DNA of 64,000 nucleotides from Demequina litorisediminis (GCF_030161615.1 NZ_BSUN01000001.1:992001-1056000), one strand, 5' to 3'. Shown: positions 19,188-29,906, numbered from the stretch's first letter. The notes: generated by a model from the letters alone, not told the origin. A program made the numbers and translations.

Positions 19188-20254
19188 CTAGCCGCCTTCC
19201 TCGGAGAGCGCCCAACTGTCCTCGAACAGGCGCCGCAGTTCCGCGTCATTGATGGGCCGAAGCCCCTCCACGACGGCCGCGACATCGTCCGCAGTTCCGG
19301 CACGAGTGGCCACCGGAGGAGCCGCGGTGCCGTCGTCGTCGCTCACGACCCGGTCCGCCTCCCCCGACGTGACGATGACGTATCCGAGACCCTCACGGCG
19401 GCTGTACCCCAGGCCGTCGAGGCGGTGCGCACCGTCCTCGTCGACGGCACAGGCGTCCGAACAGTCCGCGGCAGTCAACGTGTTGCTGCCGCGCTCGGGC
19501 TCCACGACGCCGGGATTGGGGTCCGCAATCATCCAACAGGCGAAGCGATCGGCGTTATCAGCCGAGGGGCTGTCAAGGGTCTGCCGCACCAGCACCACCC
19601 CGCCAGCGTCCGTGACGATGGCGGAGGAAGGCCCGCCGTAGGACGAGGCATACGCCAGGGTCGCCCCAGGCGCATCCGAGGACCAGTTGCCCGACTCCGC
19701 CTCGCGGTACCGAACCCAAGCCTCATCCTTCGTGGGCGCAACCGCATCGGGATTGACCTCCTCCGGTACGTCGAAGGCGGCGCTTGCCACGACAGCCATG
19801 GCGATCGCTGCCGCGATGCCTGCTGCCCGCATCGGCCATCCGCCGACGCACGCGCCCCACACGAGCGCTCCACCTGCGGCGGCTAACGGATAGACCAGGT
19901 CGATGCCTCCCGACGCCCACCACAGCATCGGGATCTCGCCGAAGTGCGCGGCCCCGCGGCAAGCATCACCGCCACCGCGCCGACAGCGAGAACACTCGCG
20001 CCGATGCGCGGCTTGCCCGTCAACACCACGCCCACCGCGCCGAGCAGCGCTGCAGCGCCCACGAGGGTACCCACGATCACGGCGAGCCCGAGGATTCCCC
20101 CGAACCCCCACAGGACGAGGCCGCCGGACGCCAGGGAGGCAGCACGCCACAGGATCACGAACGTCACCGTGACGGCCGCCGGCACGCGCCACCACTGCCG
20201 ACGTGTCCGGTCCTCATGTCGCGGCTGCGCCTGCGCGGTCGTCGGCTCGGTCAT
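19188..20254 (-). CDS. Integral membrane protein of unknown function
   Basis: About 355 residues. Six to seven hydrophobic segments in the first 190 residues (VPAAVTVTFVILWRAASLAS, ILGLAVIVGTLVGAAALLGA, LAVGAVAVMLAAGAAHFGEI, LVYPLAAAGGALVWGA, AAIAMAVVASAA), then a soluble C-terminal domain with three to four Cys (RFACWMIADPN, AADCSDACAVDEDG) that probably faces outward. The frame is restored by adding one G in a G run near 19952. ATG at 20254 is chosen over the upstream GTG because a GGGGGGA site precedes it. It converges on the S4 gene. Confidence 0.65.
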
Positions 20255-20322
20255 CGCGTCCCCCCGGAGCACCGGCGACGCTCGCCCGCCGCTATCGCGA
20301 GCGTACCGAAGGCGATCGCGTT

Positions 20323-20379
20323 CTGGGAGTCACTGAGTGCCCGCTTTCGCGTCACACCGGGCACTCAGTGACTCCCAGG
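20323..20379. repeat. Intergenic inverted repeat family A, copy 2
   Basis: CTGGGAGTCACTGAGTGC (20323-20340) pairs perfectly with 20361-20378 across a 20-base loop. It stands between the 5' end of the membrane protein gene and the tRNA terminator. Confidence 0.8.
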
Positions 20380-20406
20380 GCGCCAAGAGTCGTCCGCGAG
20401 ACGACG

Positions 20407-20440
20407 AAGCCCCCGGCCACCTGACGGTGACCGGGGGCTT
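20407..20440 (-). terminator. Terminator downstream of tRNA-Thr
   Basis: AAGCCCCCGG (20407-20416) pairs with CCGGGGGCTT (20431-20440). It begins five bases after the 3' end of the tRNA on the minus strand. The plus strand shows a short T run after the stem. Confidence 0.75.
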
Positions 20441-20445
20441 TCTCG

Positions 20446-20516
20446 AGCCGCCTAAGGGAATCGAACCCTTGACCTATTCATTACGAGTGAATCGCTCTGC
20501 CGACTGGTAAGGCGGC
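20446..20516 (-). tRNA. tRNA-Thr(CGT)
   Basis: Reads GCCGCCT at the acceptor 5' side and AGGCGGC at the 3' side, D-arm with CAGTCGGCAGAGC, anticodon stem ATTCA/TGAAT around loop CTCGTAA (anticodon CGT, decodes ACG), and T-arm AAGGGTTCGATTCCCTT. All arms pair. CCA is not encoded. Its position before the peptidase lipoprotein, holB and tmk matches the Streptomyces order. Confidence 0.95.
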
Positions 20517-20552
20517 CAGCACCCGAGGGGTGCGAGTAGCCATGATAGCGGG

Positions 20553-22090
20553 TCAGCAGCGAGTTCCCGAATCCGGGAGTTCGCCGTCCACCATGAAGCC
20601 GTCGACGTTGTCCACGATGCAGGCGTTGGAACGCCCATACGCCGTGTGACCCTCGCCGTCGTAGGTCAGCAACGGGGCTCCCAACTGGTCCGCCATCGCC
20701 TCAGCCCACGCGTAGGGCGTGGCCGGGTCGTTAGTGGTGCCGACCACGACGATCTTGTCCGCGCCTCCGGCCGCGGCCTCGTCGAGACTCGTCACTGTCT
20801 CGGCATCCGACTCAGGCCAGCCGTCACAGCCGGTGCCCGAGGCGAACCACCAGCCGAACGTGGGAGAGACCTCCTCGGCCTCCACGGTGAAGTCCTCGAT
20901 GTCCGCGAACGTGGTCGCCTCGCGGTCCGTCGAGTCGGCACAGTTGATGGCCGTAAAAGCCCACGTGGAGTTCGACGTATACGTATCGGTGGACGGGTCA
21001 CGGTCGAAGTAGAAGTTCGCCAACTGGTACATGACGGCGCCCGTGCCGGTGGTCTCGATCTCCTCGAAGGCCTGCGTGAGGTACCCCCAGGAAGCCTCGT
21101 CGTACAGCGTGACGATGATCCCGTACAGCAGAAGATTGCGGTTGAGGTCGTGTGTCGACGCGGTGAAGAGCGGCTCCTCGAGCGCCATGTCCAGCAGCGC
21201 CGTCGTCTCCGCGAGCCCCTCCTCGACCGTGGATCCGAGCGGGCAGTCGCCCTGGTCGACGCACCAGGCGAGGTAGTTGCGGTACGAGTTCTCGAAGCCG
21301 CCCGCCTGGCCCAGCGTGAGGTCCTGATCCGTCAGCGTGAGGTCGAGGGCACCATCGAGCACCATGCGCCCCACGTTCTCGGGGAACAGTTCGGCGTAGG
21401 TGGCGCCCAACTGGGTGCCGTAGGAGAAGCCCATGTAGTGCAGTGCGTTATCGCCGAGCAGGCTCCGGAGGAGGTCCATGTCACGCGCCGCGCTGACGGT
21501 GTCGACCTCGGTGAGGAAGTCTCCCGTCGCCTGCTCGCATCCCGCGGCGAACGCTGCGGTGCGTTGCACCTCCGCGTCGACGTCTGCTTGGCTCTCGATG
21601 ACCACATCGGCCATGTAGTAGTCGTCGATCGTGGAGTCAGCGCCACATGCCACGGGGGTCGACTCCCCCACGCCGCGCGGGTCGAAGCCCACCACGTCAT
21701 AGGCATCCAGCAGGTCCGTGCCTGCAGAGGACACGAAGGCCTCGGTGTAGCCCAGGCCGGAGCCACCGGGGCCACCAGGGTTGATGAGCAGCGAGCCGAT
21801 GCGCGCGTCCTGATCCGCGGCCGGGTACCGGTTGATCGCGAGGTCGACCGTCTCGCCCTCGGGCTCGTCCCAGTCGAGCGGCACCTGGATGGTGGCGCAG
21901 TCGAGATCGCCGCAGGTATTCCACTCAATCTGCTGGCCGTACACCCCGTCCCCCGTCGAGCCCGATGCCGTGGGCGAGCCACCATCGGAGGCACCATCGG
22001 AAGGGCTCACCTGGGTCTTGTCGGGAACGCACGCGGACAGCAACAGGACGCCCGCCGCGAGCAGTGCGGCGGCACGAAGAGGGAGGTCAT
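20553..22090 (-). CDS. Secreted alpha/beta-hydrolase lipoprotein, TAP/SlpD-type peptidase
   Basis: Exported tripeptidyl-aminopeptidase-like enzyme of about 512 residues. Lipobox LLLSAC. Hydrolase motifs: oxyanion region LLINPGGPGGSGLGYTEAF, YDVVGFDPRGVGEST, nucleophile Ser in YMGFSYGTQLGATYAELFP, acid region KIVVVGTTNDPATPYAWAEA, and catalytic His in LTYDGEGHTAYGRSNAC. The C-terminal domain (TAP-like) ends with a Cys pair. The frame from the ATG at 22090 to the lipobox needs one added base near 22075. The gene follows holB on the same strand, as in Streptomyces. Substrate is probably short peptides from wall or medium. Confidence 0.88.
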
Positions 22091-22123
22091 GGCGGCCAGC
22101 CTACGCGGCGCCACCGACTTCGC

Positions 22124-23269
22124 TTAGGCCGCCGTGCGAGGACGCAGGGCGAGGGCCATGGCCTCCATGGTGAGCACCGGGGACACGTTGCCCGCCAGGC
22201 GCTTGCGCGCCTGCCCTAACGCGTCGAGGCACCGCAGGGAGTCCGCGAGCGCCGTCCGGTCGGCGAGCCTGCGACACGTGACCGCGGTGAGACTCATTGA
22301 CTAGGGGCTGGTCCGCGCCTACCTGCAACACCACCACGTCGCGGTAGAGGCTCATCAGATCCAACAGCGCACGGTCGAGCACGTCCCGCTTGTGGCGCGT
22401 GGCGCGGCGCTTCTGGTCCTCCTCCAGTTGCTTCACCTGACTGCGCAGGGCCGGAGGCAGGCGTCCGCCATCATCGGCTCCGAGCGTGCGCAACAGGCTC
22501 GTTGCGTTCCGCCACGTCACGCTCCTCTGTCGCCGCCTTCGCGTCCTCCTCGGCCACGGCCACCAGATCCGCGGCGGCGAGGACCGCGTCGCCCACGCCC
22601 CTGATCTCCGTCGCCAAGGCCAGAATCTGCTCACGGCGCGCTCTGGCATCGGGGTCGCGGGCCAGGCGTCGCGCGACGCCGATGTGGCTCTGCGCCGCGT
22701 ACGCGCACTCCCGCGCGAGCCCCGGCTCGATGCCGTCGCGGTCCACCAGCAGCCGTGCCACGTCCTCGGGGTCGGGCACGCGCAACCCCACATGGCGCGA
22801 CCGCGACCGGATGGTGACCAGAACGTCGTTGGCCGATGGCGCACACAGCACCCACACCGTGCGCGCAGGCGGTTCCTCGATGGACTTGAGCAGCAGGTTG
22901 GTGGTGCGCTCGGCCATCCGGTCCGCGTCCTCGACGATCAGCACCCGCCAGCGGCCCTCGGACGGGCTGGTCTGGGCGGTGGCAACGAGGTCGCGCACCT
23001 CGTCGATGCCGATGACGACCTTCTCGGTTGCGAGCACCGTGACATCGGCGTGTGTGCCCGAAAGCGCCGTGGTGCACGCGCGGCAGGTTCCACAGCCCTG
23101 GTCGAGGCACTGGAGCGCGGCTGCGAAGGCGCGCGCCGCCACCGACCGCCCCGATCCCGGAGGCCCCGTCACCAGCCATGCATGCGTCATGGCCTCGGGC
23201 CGCTCGGCCGCCGCCTTCAGCGGCGCGATGGCGTCCTGCTGACCGACCAGGCTCGTCCCACACACTCAT
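22124..23269 (-). CDS. holB: DNA polymerase III delta' subunit (three frame breaks)
   Basis: Clamp-loader subunit of about 380 residues. MSVWDELVGQQDAIAPLKAA begins the AAA+ domain; Walker A is GPPGSGRSVAARAFAAALQC, with Arg in place of Lys, as usual for delta', which does not hydrolyse ATP. The zinc-binding CLDQGCGTCRAC follows, then VLIVEDADRMAERTTNLLLK and SIEEPPARTVWVLCAPSANDV with sensor I. The C-terminal helical domain is completed after breaks near 23250 and 22494 (AGCT) and near 22291 (a single base). Its ATG overlaps the tmk stop as ATGA. Confidence 0.9.
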
Positions 23270-23925
23270 GGCGTTCCCCACGGCTCGATGCCCTGAGGCT
23301 CGGATGGCACCGGCGCCAACCCCGCCAAGGCGAGGGCCGATGCCGCGGCCGCCACCACATCGGCCGTCACCTCGGGGATGGAACGGGCTGCGTCGATCAC
23401 CGCGTAGCGTCCCGGATCGAGGGCGGCGCGATCGAGGAAGGCCTGCCGAATCAGCGCGTGGTGCGCGGTCGTCTCCCGCTCGACGCGGTCAAGTTCGCGG
23501 TCGAGGCGCTGCGCGCGAGGCTCCATGTCGAGGACCACGGTGAGGTGCGGCAGGAGCCCCTCGGTGGCCCACCGCGAGATGTGCTCCACCTCGTCACCCA
23601 AACCCCGCGCACCGCCCTGGTACACCACCGACGAGTCGAGATAGCGGTCCTGAATCACGATGCCGCCCGCCTCCAGCGCGGGCCTCACCTTGGTCGCGAT
23701 GTGGTGCGCCCGGTCTGCCGCGTACAGCAGCGCCTCCGCGCGCGGGGCCACGTGCCCGCCATGCATGATCGCCTGGCGCAACTCGACCCCAAGGTCAGTG
23801 CCGCCGGGCTCGCGCGTCACCGTCACCGTGCGGCCAGCGGCACGCAGATGCGCGGCAAGAAGGTCGATCTGCGTGGTCTTGCCCACGCCGTCGCCACCCT
23901 CAAACACCACGAAGAACCCGGTCAT
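23266..23925 (-). CDS. tmk: Thymidylate kinase
   Basis: Phosphorylates dTMP to dTDP. About 219 residues, intact. P-loop FEGGDGVGKTTQIDLLAAHL, the DR(Y/H) motif VIQDRYLDSSVVYQG, TREPGGTDLG, and a lid region with Arg (EPRAQRLDRELDRVERE). It is the first gene of tmk-holB. In Streptomyces tmk is directly downstream of topA; here about 8.4 kb of accessory genes separate them. Confidence 0.95.
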   Translation of the reverse strand: MTGFFVVFEGGDGVGKTTQIDLLAAHLRAAGRTVTVTREPGGTDLGVELRQAIMHGGHVAPRAEALLYAADRAHHIATKVRPALEAGGIVIQDRYLDSSVVYQGGARGLGDEVEHISRWATEGLLPHLTVVLDMEPRAQRLDRELDRVERETTAHHALIRQAFLDRAALDPGRYAVIDAARSIPEVTADVVAAAASALALAGLAPVPSEPQGIEPWGTP

Positions 23926-24051
23926 GCGGACCAACCTACCCGCGGCCTCAGACAGGTACGGACGGCGACCGAAACATCGGCCACAAAAAACTGCGGCGTG
24001 CCCCTTCCCCTGCCGATAGGTACAGGGAGAGACTGGTCACTGAGGGGTGAC

Positions 24052-24648
24052 ATGAGACGCGTGGCGATTCTTGTTGCGGCGATGATGGCATCGCCTTTGG
24101 TGGCGTGCTCACCGGAGCCGCCCACCGCCGTGTTCCTGGGCGACTCCGCCACCGCGACGGCGCCCACCGACGCCCCATCATGGGTCGACTCGGTATCCCA
24201 GGACCAAGGCTGGATCGAGGTCAACGCGGGCTGCGAGGGGTCGGGATACACCCAGCGTGGCGTCTGCATGGCGACCTATCGCGAGCAGTTGCCCGTCCTC
24301 GCAGCGGATGAGCCCGATGTGGTAGTCGTCTCGGGTGGCATCGACGACCTGGGCGCGACGCCGGGAGAGATTCGCGCGGCCGTGCGCGCCACGTACCTTG
24401 AGGCGCGCGAGACGTTCCCCGAGGCCACCATCTACGCCGTCACGGGCCTCGCGATTGGCACCGACGACGCCGTCGACGTGCTCGACAACGCCGTCGAAGA
24501 GGCGGCAGCATCCGTGGGCGCGATCTACGTGGACCTCGGCGAGGGTCTCGACGACACTCCTGGGCTCGTGAGCGCGGACGGCGACCTCACCGCCGCCGGC
24601 CACGCCGCCGTCGCGGAACTGACGACGAACGTGATCGGCGGCGAGTAG
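24052..24648 (+). CDS. SGNH/GDSL-hydrolase-like lipoprotein
   Basis: A 198-residue lipoprotein (signal ending PLVAC). The fold of an SGNH esterase is indicated by block I AVFLGDSATA (nucleophile Ser), VNAGCEGSGYTQRG (Gly block), VVVVSGGIDDLGA (block III) and the C-terminal DLTAAGHAAVAELT with Asp and His. Block III has Asp where the oxyanion Asn is normal (GGxND), so activity is open to doubt. A disulfide between GCEGSGY and RGVCMATY is likely. GAGGGG precedes the ATG. It converges on the oxidoreductase gene with two bases between stops. Confidence 0.72.
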   Translation: MRRVAILVAAMMASPLVACSPEPPTAVFLGDSATATAPTDAPSWVDSVSQDQGWIEVNAGCEGSGYTQRGVCMATYREQLPVLAADEPDVVVVSGGIDDLGATPGEIRAAVRATYLEARETFPEATIYAVTGLAIGTDDAVDVLDNAVEEAAASVGAIYVDLGEGLDDTPGLVSADGDLTAAGHAAVAELTTNVIGGE

Positions 24649-24650
24649 GC

Positions 24651-25668
24651 CTACCGCTCGTTCGGGTACACCACGCCAATCTGCGCACGGACCTCGTCCA
24701 TGATGCGCATGATCTCCAAGGAGTGCTCCAGCGTGTGAAGCGGTGACTCCGTGAGGCCGGCGGCGACACCGCGGGCCACCTCGGCCGCCTCGAACTGGAA
24801 GCCGTTGGGAGCATCGCCGTCGTACGTCCAGCCTGGTGCCGTCCAGGCGGCGCACGGTGAAGCGCGTCGGGTTGTAGAAGGTGCCCTCGATCTCGATCGC
24901 GCCCTCCGTACCGCCAATGTGTGCCTGGCACGGCGTGCGACCGTTCATCGTGGTGGTCAGGCTCGCCTGTGCTCCCTCGTACTGGAAGACCATCGACACC
25001 TGACTGTCCACACCCGTCTCGGTGAGGTCGCCGACCGCGGTGATGGCGGTGGGGACGCCGAGAATGTCGTGCGCGAAGGCGATGGGGTAGACGCCGAGAT
25101 CGAGCAGGGCACCACCCGCGAGGTCGGCGCGCGCCATACGCTCCACGTGGGCAATCGGCTGACCGTGATCGGCCTGGACCGAGATGACGCGGCCAATCTC
25201 GCCGCGAGCGATGGCGGCGCGCAGGGCGTACATGTGAGGCAGGTGACGCGCCCACATCGCCTCCATGACGAACACCCCTTGGCGCGGGCGGCGTCGACGA
25301 TCTGCTGGGCCTGGGCCTCGTTCTGGGTGAACGCCTTCTCCACCAGCACGTGCTTGCCGGCGTTGATGGCGAGGATGGCGGGCTCGTGGTGGTTGTTGTG
25401 GGTGGTCGCCACGTAGACGATGTCGACGTCGGGGTCCGCGACGAGCTCCTCGTAGGACCCGTAGGCCTTGGCAATGCCCTTCTCGTCGGCGAACGCCTGG
25501 GCGCGTTCCTGGCTCGATGCGGCGGCCACGGCCACCACCTCGGACTGCGTCGCCTCGTTCACGGCGTCCGCAAGCCTTCCTGGCGATGCCGCCGGCTCCG
25601 AGGATTCCCCACTTGAAGGCGGGAGCGTGCATGGGGTGCGGGGCGGTGAAGGGCGTCGTTGCAGTCAT
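24651..25668 (-). CDS. Gfo/Idh/MocA family oxidoreductase (three frame breaks)
   Basis: NAD(P)-dependent sugar or inositol dehydrogenase family, about 338 residues. FKWGILGAGGIARKLADAVN is the Rossmann GxGxxG motif, followed by DIVYVATTHNNHHEPAILAI, NAGKHVLVEKAFTQNEAQAQ (the EKP-type motif, here EKA), VMEAMWARHLPHM, and ALLDLGVYPIAFAHDILG. Frame breaks: near 25573 and 24833 AGCT errors, near 25278 a lost G. The sequence around AMWARHLP is typical of the trans-dihydrodiol/xylose dehydrogenase-like branch. Substrate unknown. Confidence 0.85.
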
Positions 25669-25729
25669 GCCGCGAGCCTAGCCGCGCGGGTGGGTGGTCC
25701 CGCAAGGGGCAGGTGGCGCTTGGGTGCGC

Positions 25730-27255
25730 CTACTCGACGATCGTCACCTCTCCGGCGTCGATCCACGTGCTGAAGGTGCCGTCATCCCCGACGCCGTACT
25801 GGTCCATCGCCACCGGTGGAATCCCCTTCTGTGCGACTATCACGAGGCCGTAGTTGCCCGGGGTGAGCCTGAGAGATGTCGCTGCACTCGGAGTCGACGC
25901 CGGAGTACCACGCCGCCCGTGTCCCCGCCCCGACTCCTTCGACCTCGTCACCCGCGACGTCCTCAATCGCCAGCGACGCACTCACATTCGCCACCACCTC
26001 GCCGTCCCGGACGAACATCCACTGGTACACGGAGTTTGCGTACCACGCGTCTGCCGAGTAGTCGCCGTCCATGACCATGGGCGCACCGGATTCGAGGGCC
26101 GTCAACGTCACCTCCCCCGGCAGCGGCGGCATCGCGGGCTCGACGGGGACCACGAGCGGATCGACCGCCGAGTCAACCTCAGCCTCGCAGGTCTGTGCCA
26201 GCGCCAAGCCAGCCCCCGCCTCAGCGAGCGGCACACCGGCCGAAGCCACGAGGTCACGAGCGACTGCCGCGGAGGGAGGCGACGCTGTGAAGCCGGCGCG
26301 TTCCTCGCGCACCGTCGTCGTTTCGGCCTCGGTGACCGGCTGCACCTCCTGGACAGCGCCTCGGTCCACCAGCGCCGAGAACGTCACGGTCGTGCCCTCC
26401 AGTCCGAGCGCGTCGACGAAGGTCACGAGCGGCTGCCCGTCTTCGTCACGTACCTGGACGAGCGTGTGCACGGTCGCCTCGCCTGATGCCGGTGCCACCC
26501 ACCCGTGCTCCAACTCGACCTCGGTCAGGCATGTCGAGTCGAGCAGCGACAAGGAAGCCGTGGCGGTCCGGTTCGCGACGTCATCGTACTGAGGCCACGT
26601 CTGCGCTATCGAAAAGCCCTCGGGCGCAAACACGTCCATGGACCACATCGTCGGCGTATTGACGAGCCGCCCATCGGACTCGAGCACCGCTACCGCGGTC
26701 ACGCCGTAGGACGCGTCGCCGTCCCATGACACCCGGAACTGGGCGCCCACGTTGTGTTCCCCCAGTACCTCCGAGTCACCAGTGTCCTTGGCAGGCTCGG
26801 TCGAGTGTCCCGCCGGGCTCCGCGATCTGCCATCCCCCGACCTCGTCCTCGTCCACCAGGAGGTCGGCGGTCACCTCGATGCCCAGGTCACGCACCGACT
26901 CATCGGCGATCCACACGCCCTGCTCGTCCCACGGCACGTAAGGCGTGGTGACACCGACTCCCTGGGGAGAGCACAAGACCGTCGACCCGTCCTCGGGGAC
27001 CGGGGCGACCGACCTGACGACAGCATCGTCCACTGTGGCCGGCTCCACCTGGCGCGGCGCGAAGATCCACGCGCCCATGCCGATGGCGCCGATGCCCACC
27101 ACGGCGGCAGAGGCCTGAGCGCCCGTCCGGAGCAGCCGGCCTCGTCGGATGGCCGATGCGGTCGCCTCCACACGCGCGTCCTCACCAAGCACGGCGGCGA
27201 CCGACTTGCTCGTCGAGGCAGTAGCGCGACGCAGCGCGTCTCCCATGTCCATCAT
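25730..27255 (-). CDS. Membrane sensor/anti-sigma-like protein, module 1 (two frame breaks)
   Basis: About 507 residues. A 50-residue cytoplasmic head (MMDMGDALRRATASTSKSVA ... AIRRGRLLRTG), one membrane helix (ASAAVVGIGAIGMGAWIFAP) and a large outer domain. The head has no HxxxCxxC zinc motif. Outer-domain landmarks shared with module 3: DESVRDLGIEVTADL and LVQVRDEDGQPLVTFVDALG; the end is PGNYGLVIVAQKG ... WIDAGEVTIVE. Four to six Cys suggest disulfides. Frame breaks near 26797 and 25872 are AGCT errors. ATG overlaps the sigma stop (ATGA), so stoichiometric synthesis with the sigma factor is likely. Role as anti-sigma is inferred from position and topology only. Confidence 0.72.
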
Positions 27256-27787
27256 CGCGCCCTCCCCTCGGTCACGGTGGCGTGTTCCGGTTCCTCGGTG
27301 CTGAGCCCCAGCAAGGGGGCGAGCCGAGTCCTGCCGTCCTGCAGGTACTTCTTCACGGTGCCCTGGGACAGCCTTCATCCGGTGGGCGATGTCGGCAACC
27401 GTCAGGTCGTCGTAATAGCGCAGTGCCACTGCGGTCCGCACCTGGCGGGGAAGGCTCTGCGAGCGCCCGCGCCACGTGATCGTGGCCAGCGAGTTCGGCA
27501 CTCGAGTCGGGAAGGTGGGATGTGCGCACCATCGAGGGGATGAGCCTGCCCCAGGTCCGCTCGCGACGGACTCCGTCGATGTAGAGCGTCCGCATCGTGG
27601 CGCGGACATAGGCCTCAGCGGCGACCGGATCACGTAGCCGGCGGCGTTTGACAAAGGTCTTCACGATGGCGGCTTGCACCAGTTCTTCCGCGTCGTGCGG
27701 CGACCCGGTCAGCACCAGCCCATACGACGCGAGCCGTGCACCACCATCGCGAAGCACCTGAGCCACCAGGTCTGAGTCGTCAGCCAC
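27252..27787 (-). CDS. SigE-family RNA polymerase sigma factor, module 1 (two frame breaks)
   Basis: Group IV (ECF) sigma factor of 177 residues. Region 2: LASYGLVLTGSPHDAEELVQAAIVKTF, VAAEAYVRATMRTLYIDGVR. Region 4 after correction: LPRQVRTAVALRYYDDLTVA, DIAHRMKLSQGTVKKYLQDG. Breaks near 27455 and 27370 are AGGCT/AGCCT for AGCT. A CCCCACC-N17-CGTC element that resembles the motif found in front of the other modules lies just upstream, but with one mismatch. Followed by its membrane partner in an overlapping pair. Confidence 0.87.
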
Positions 27788-27852
27788 TTTTCCCCCTGTT
27801 CACATCTTAGAGACGGACAGGAGGCGCTCCGGGGTGGGGTCGTTCGCGACAT

Positions 27853-27948
27853 CCGCACCACAGTTCTGCGTAGTCGCGCGGTCACCCACCCGCTTCCAGG
27901 CTCGCACCAGGGATCGCGACCGGCCTCGCCAACGAAACTGTGGTGCGG
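27853..27948. repeat. Intergenic inverted repeat family C, copy 1
   Basis: CCGCACCACAGTT (27853-27865) pairs with AACTGTGGTGCGG (27936-27948), 96 bp end to end, with inner GTCGCG and CGCGAC also pairing. It fills most of the 168-base gap between modules 1 and 2. A second copy of the same length is at 36979. Confidence 0.7.
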
Positions 27949-27955
27949 AGCGCGC

Positions 27956-29316
27956 CTACTCGCCCGCCAACTCGGGAATGGACGGGACGCCGCTGACCAC
28001 CGTGACGTCGGTGAGCGTGGCGGTGCCCACCTCGTCACCGTCGGCACCCGAGTAGATCAGCCGGGCCTCGTAGTCGCCCGGCTCGATGAGATCGGGTGAT
28101 CCGCAGTCCCACACCTGGCTCAGCGCCACGAACCACCCGGCGTCGTCGTACGGCAGGTCGTCCCGCTCGCTCCAGGTCGCATCGAACACCCACCGGTCCT
28201 CGCCCGCTGACAGCACTAGTCGCGCGGGCTCGCCGCCGAACTCCTCCACCGCGGGCCCTGCATCGGGGCCCAGCGGCGCCGGATAGCCTCCCACCAGGGC
28301 GTCGTCGCCGTACCCGTAGAGGCGTCCGGTCTCGATCTGGTCCGGGATCGGCGCGGCGGCACCCACGCCAGCCACATCGCCCAAGTTGTCACCTGCGGTC
28401 ACCTCGGCGGCATCAAGCGTCGCGTCGCAGGCGAAGCCGCCGACCAGGGTGACCACCTCGACGCTCGCGAGGCCCTCGGGAATCTCGACCGGGTTGAGCC
28501 CCTGCGCACCCGTGTACTCGACATCGCCAGCGCTCACGACGATGGTAGCGAGAGCGTCCTGCAGCGAGGCCGACCACACCTGGATCACCAGTACCGGTTG
28601 ATAGTGACCATCGAGCAAGAAACCAGGCTCCGTACCCTCGGGGCAGTCCCGTGGCAGGGGAGTCCAGAACTGAGTGGCCTCCACGTCACCGCCCGCACCG
28701 CCGCCCGCGGAACCCTCGGCAACACCGACGCCCACGACCTCTCCGGAGCGCAGGAGTAGCGGCACCGTCGTTGTCGTGATGCCGTCGCCGTCCTGCCAGC
28801 CCACCGCCGCCTCAAAGTAGGGCGCCTCGTACCCCACCCACACCGACTCGGGGTTGTCCACGACCGAGCCGTCATCGATCTGCATTCGCGACGCGGCCGA
28901 CACCACCACCCCGGCTGAGAGCACCGACTCGTCATGCACGGTGACGCCCTCCTCGAGCCTCGACGTCGACGCCGCATGCGAGGTCACGGGGAACTCGCAG
29001 GTCGATGGGCACCTCCGCAGAGACACGCGCCGACGCATCGACCTCGTACTGGACGGCGCCCGAGATCGCCGGCGGCGAATAGGCTCGCGGCCGGCTCCAC
29101 GTCCCGCGCGGATCCGCCCAGAGGCAGCCAAGCCCACAGCCCCACGGCGGCCACGCCGACCCCGGCGACCACCCCCGCACCTCCCAGCGCGCGCTGCCTG
29201 CGGCCACGCCGCACCCGCGCACCGAGGCTCTCGACCACGGACCCGGACACCAGTCGCTCGGCCGATCCGCCCGTCGCCTCGGCGCCTGCCCGCCCCAACT
29301 CGTCGTGAAGATTCAT
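27956..29316 (-). CDS. Membrane sensor/anti-sigma-like protein, module 2 (two frame breaks)
   Basis: About 452 residues. Head MNLHDELGRAGAEATGGSAE ... RVRRGRRQRALG, one helix GGAGVVAGVGVAAVGLWAWL, then an outer domain beginning SARDVEPAASYSPPAISGAV after correction. The outer domain has DESVLSAGVVVSAASRMQID, QFWTPLPRDCPEGTEPGFLL, VVTLVGGFACDATLDAAEV and ends near PGDYEARLIYSGADGDEVGT. It has the same layout as modules 1 and 3 but a more distant sequence. Breaks near 29073 and 28958 are AGCT errors. Start overlaps the sigma stop (ATGA). No known catalytic motif. Confidence 0.7.
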
Positions 29317-29855
29317 CGCCGTGCCTCCTTGTCCTGAGTCGTCGTCGACACCACCTCGGTGCGTTCGGGGTCCGCTCCGAGCACACCACCCATCCGCTCA
29401 AGCGCCTCAGAGAGATACCTCTTGACCGTCCCGGTCGCGAGCCGCATCTCATGCGCCACCTCCACCACAGGAAGATCGTCGAAGTACCGCAGCACCACCG
29501 CGGTACGTTGCCGCGGGCTGAGCGCGTCGAGTCCGCGGGCCACCGCATCGGCCACCGCCACGGCGTCCGCATGATCGGGCAGTTCGGTTCGCTCCACCAA
29601 GCCGGGCGCCACGCGTCGCCATCGCGACTCGCGGCGCATGCGGTCGAGGTGGAGGGTCCGCATCGCGGCGCGCACGTAGCCCTCCGCGGCGGCAGCATTC
29701 GCCAGCCGCCTGCGGCGCACGAACACCTTCACGATCGCGTCCTGCACCAGGTCCTCGCCCGCGTGCTGCGTACCCGTCAGCAGGTAGCCGTACGCAGCGA
29801 GCCTTCCACCGGCACGTGCCAGCAGTTCTCGCATCAGGTCATCGTCGGCGCTCAC
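29313..29855 (-). CDS. SigE-family RNA polymerase sigma factor, module 2
   Basis: Intact ECF sigma factor, 180 residues. Region 2: RLAAYGYLLTGTQHAGEDLV, QDAIVKVFVRRRRLANAAAA, YVRAAMRTLHLDRMRRESRW. Region 4: LSPRQRTAVVLRYFDDLPVV, EVAHEMRLATGTVKRYLSEA. It is the only one of the four sigma genes without a frame break and is a good reference for the others. The promoter-like motif CCCCAAC-N17-CGTT lies immediately upstream, overlapping the 3' end of module 3. Confidence 0.93.
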   Translation of the reverse strand: MSADDDLMRELLARAGGRLAAYGYLLTGTQHAGEDLVQDAIVKVFVRRRRLANAAAAEGYVRAAMRTLHLDRMRRESRWRRVAPGLVERTELPDHADAVAVADAVARGLDALSPRQRTAVVLRYFDDLPVVEVAHEMRLATGTVKRYLSEALERMGGVLGADPERTEVVSTTTQDKEARR

Positions 29856-29878
29856 CGCTCCCCCTTCGTCGGCATATG

Positions 29879-29906
29879 AACGCCCGATGCGCGGATTCGG
29901 TTGGGG
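29879..29906 (-). promoter_or_regulatory. ECF-type promoter of sigma module 2
   Basis: On the minus strand CCCCAAC ends at 29900, then 17 bases, then CGTT at 29882-29879. The same elements and exact spacing occur before sigma module 4 (43991) and the orphan sensor (51013), which suggests autoregulation or cross-regulation within the family. Confidence 0.6.
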
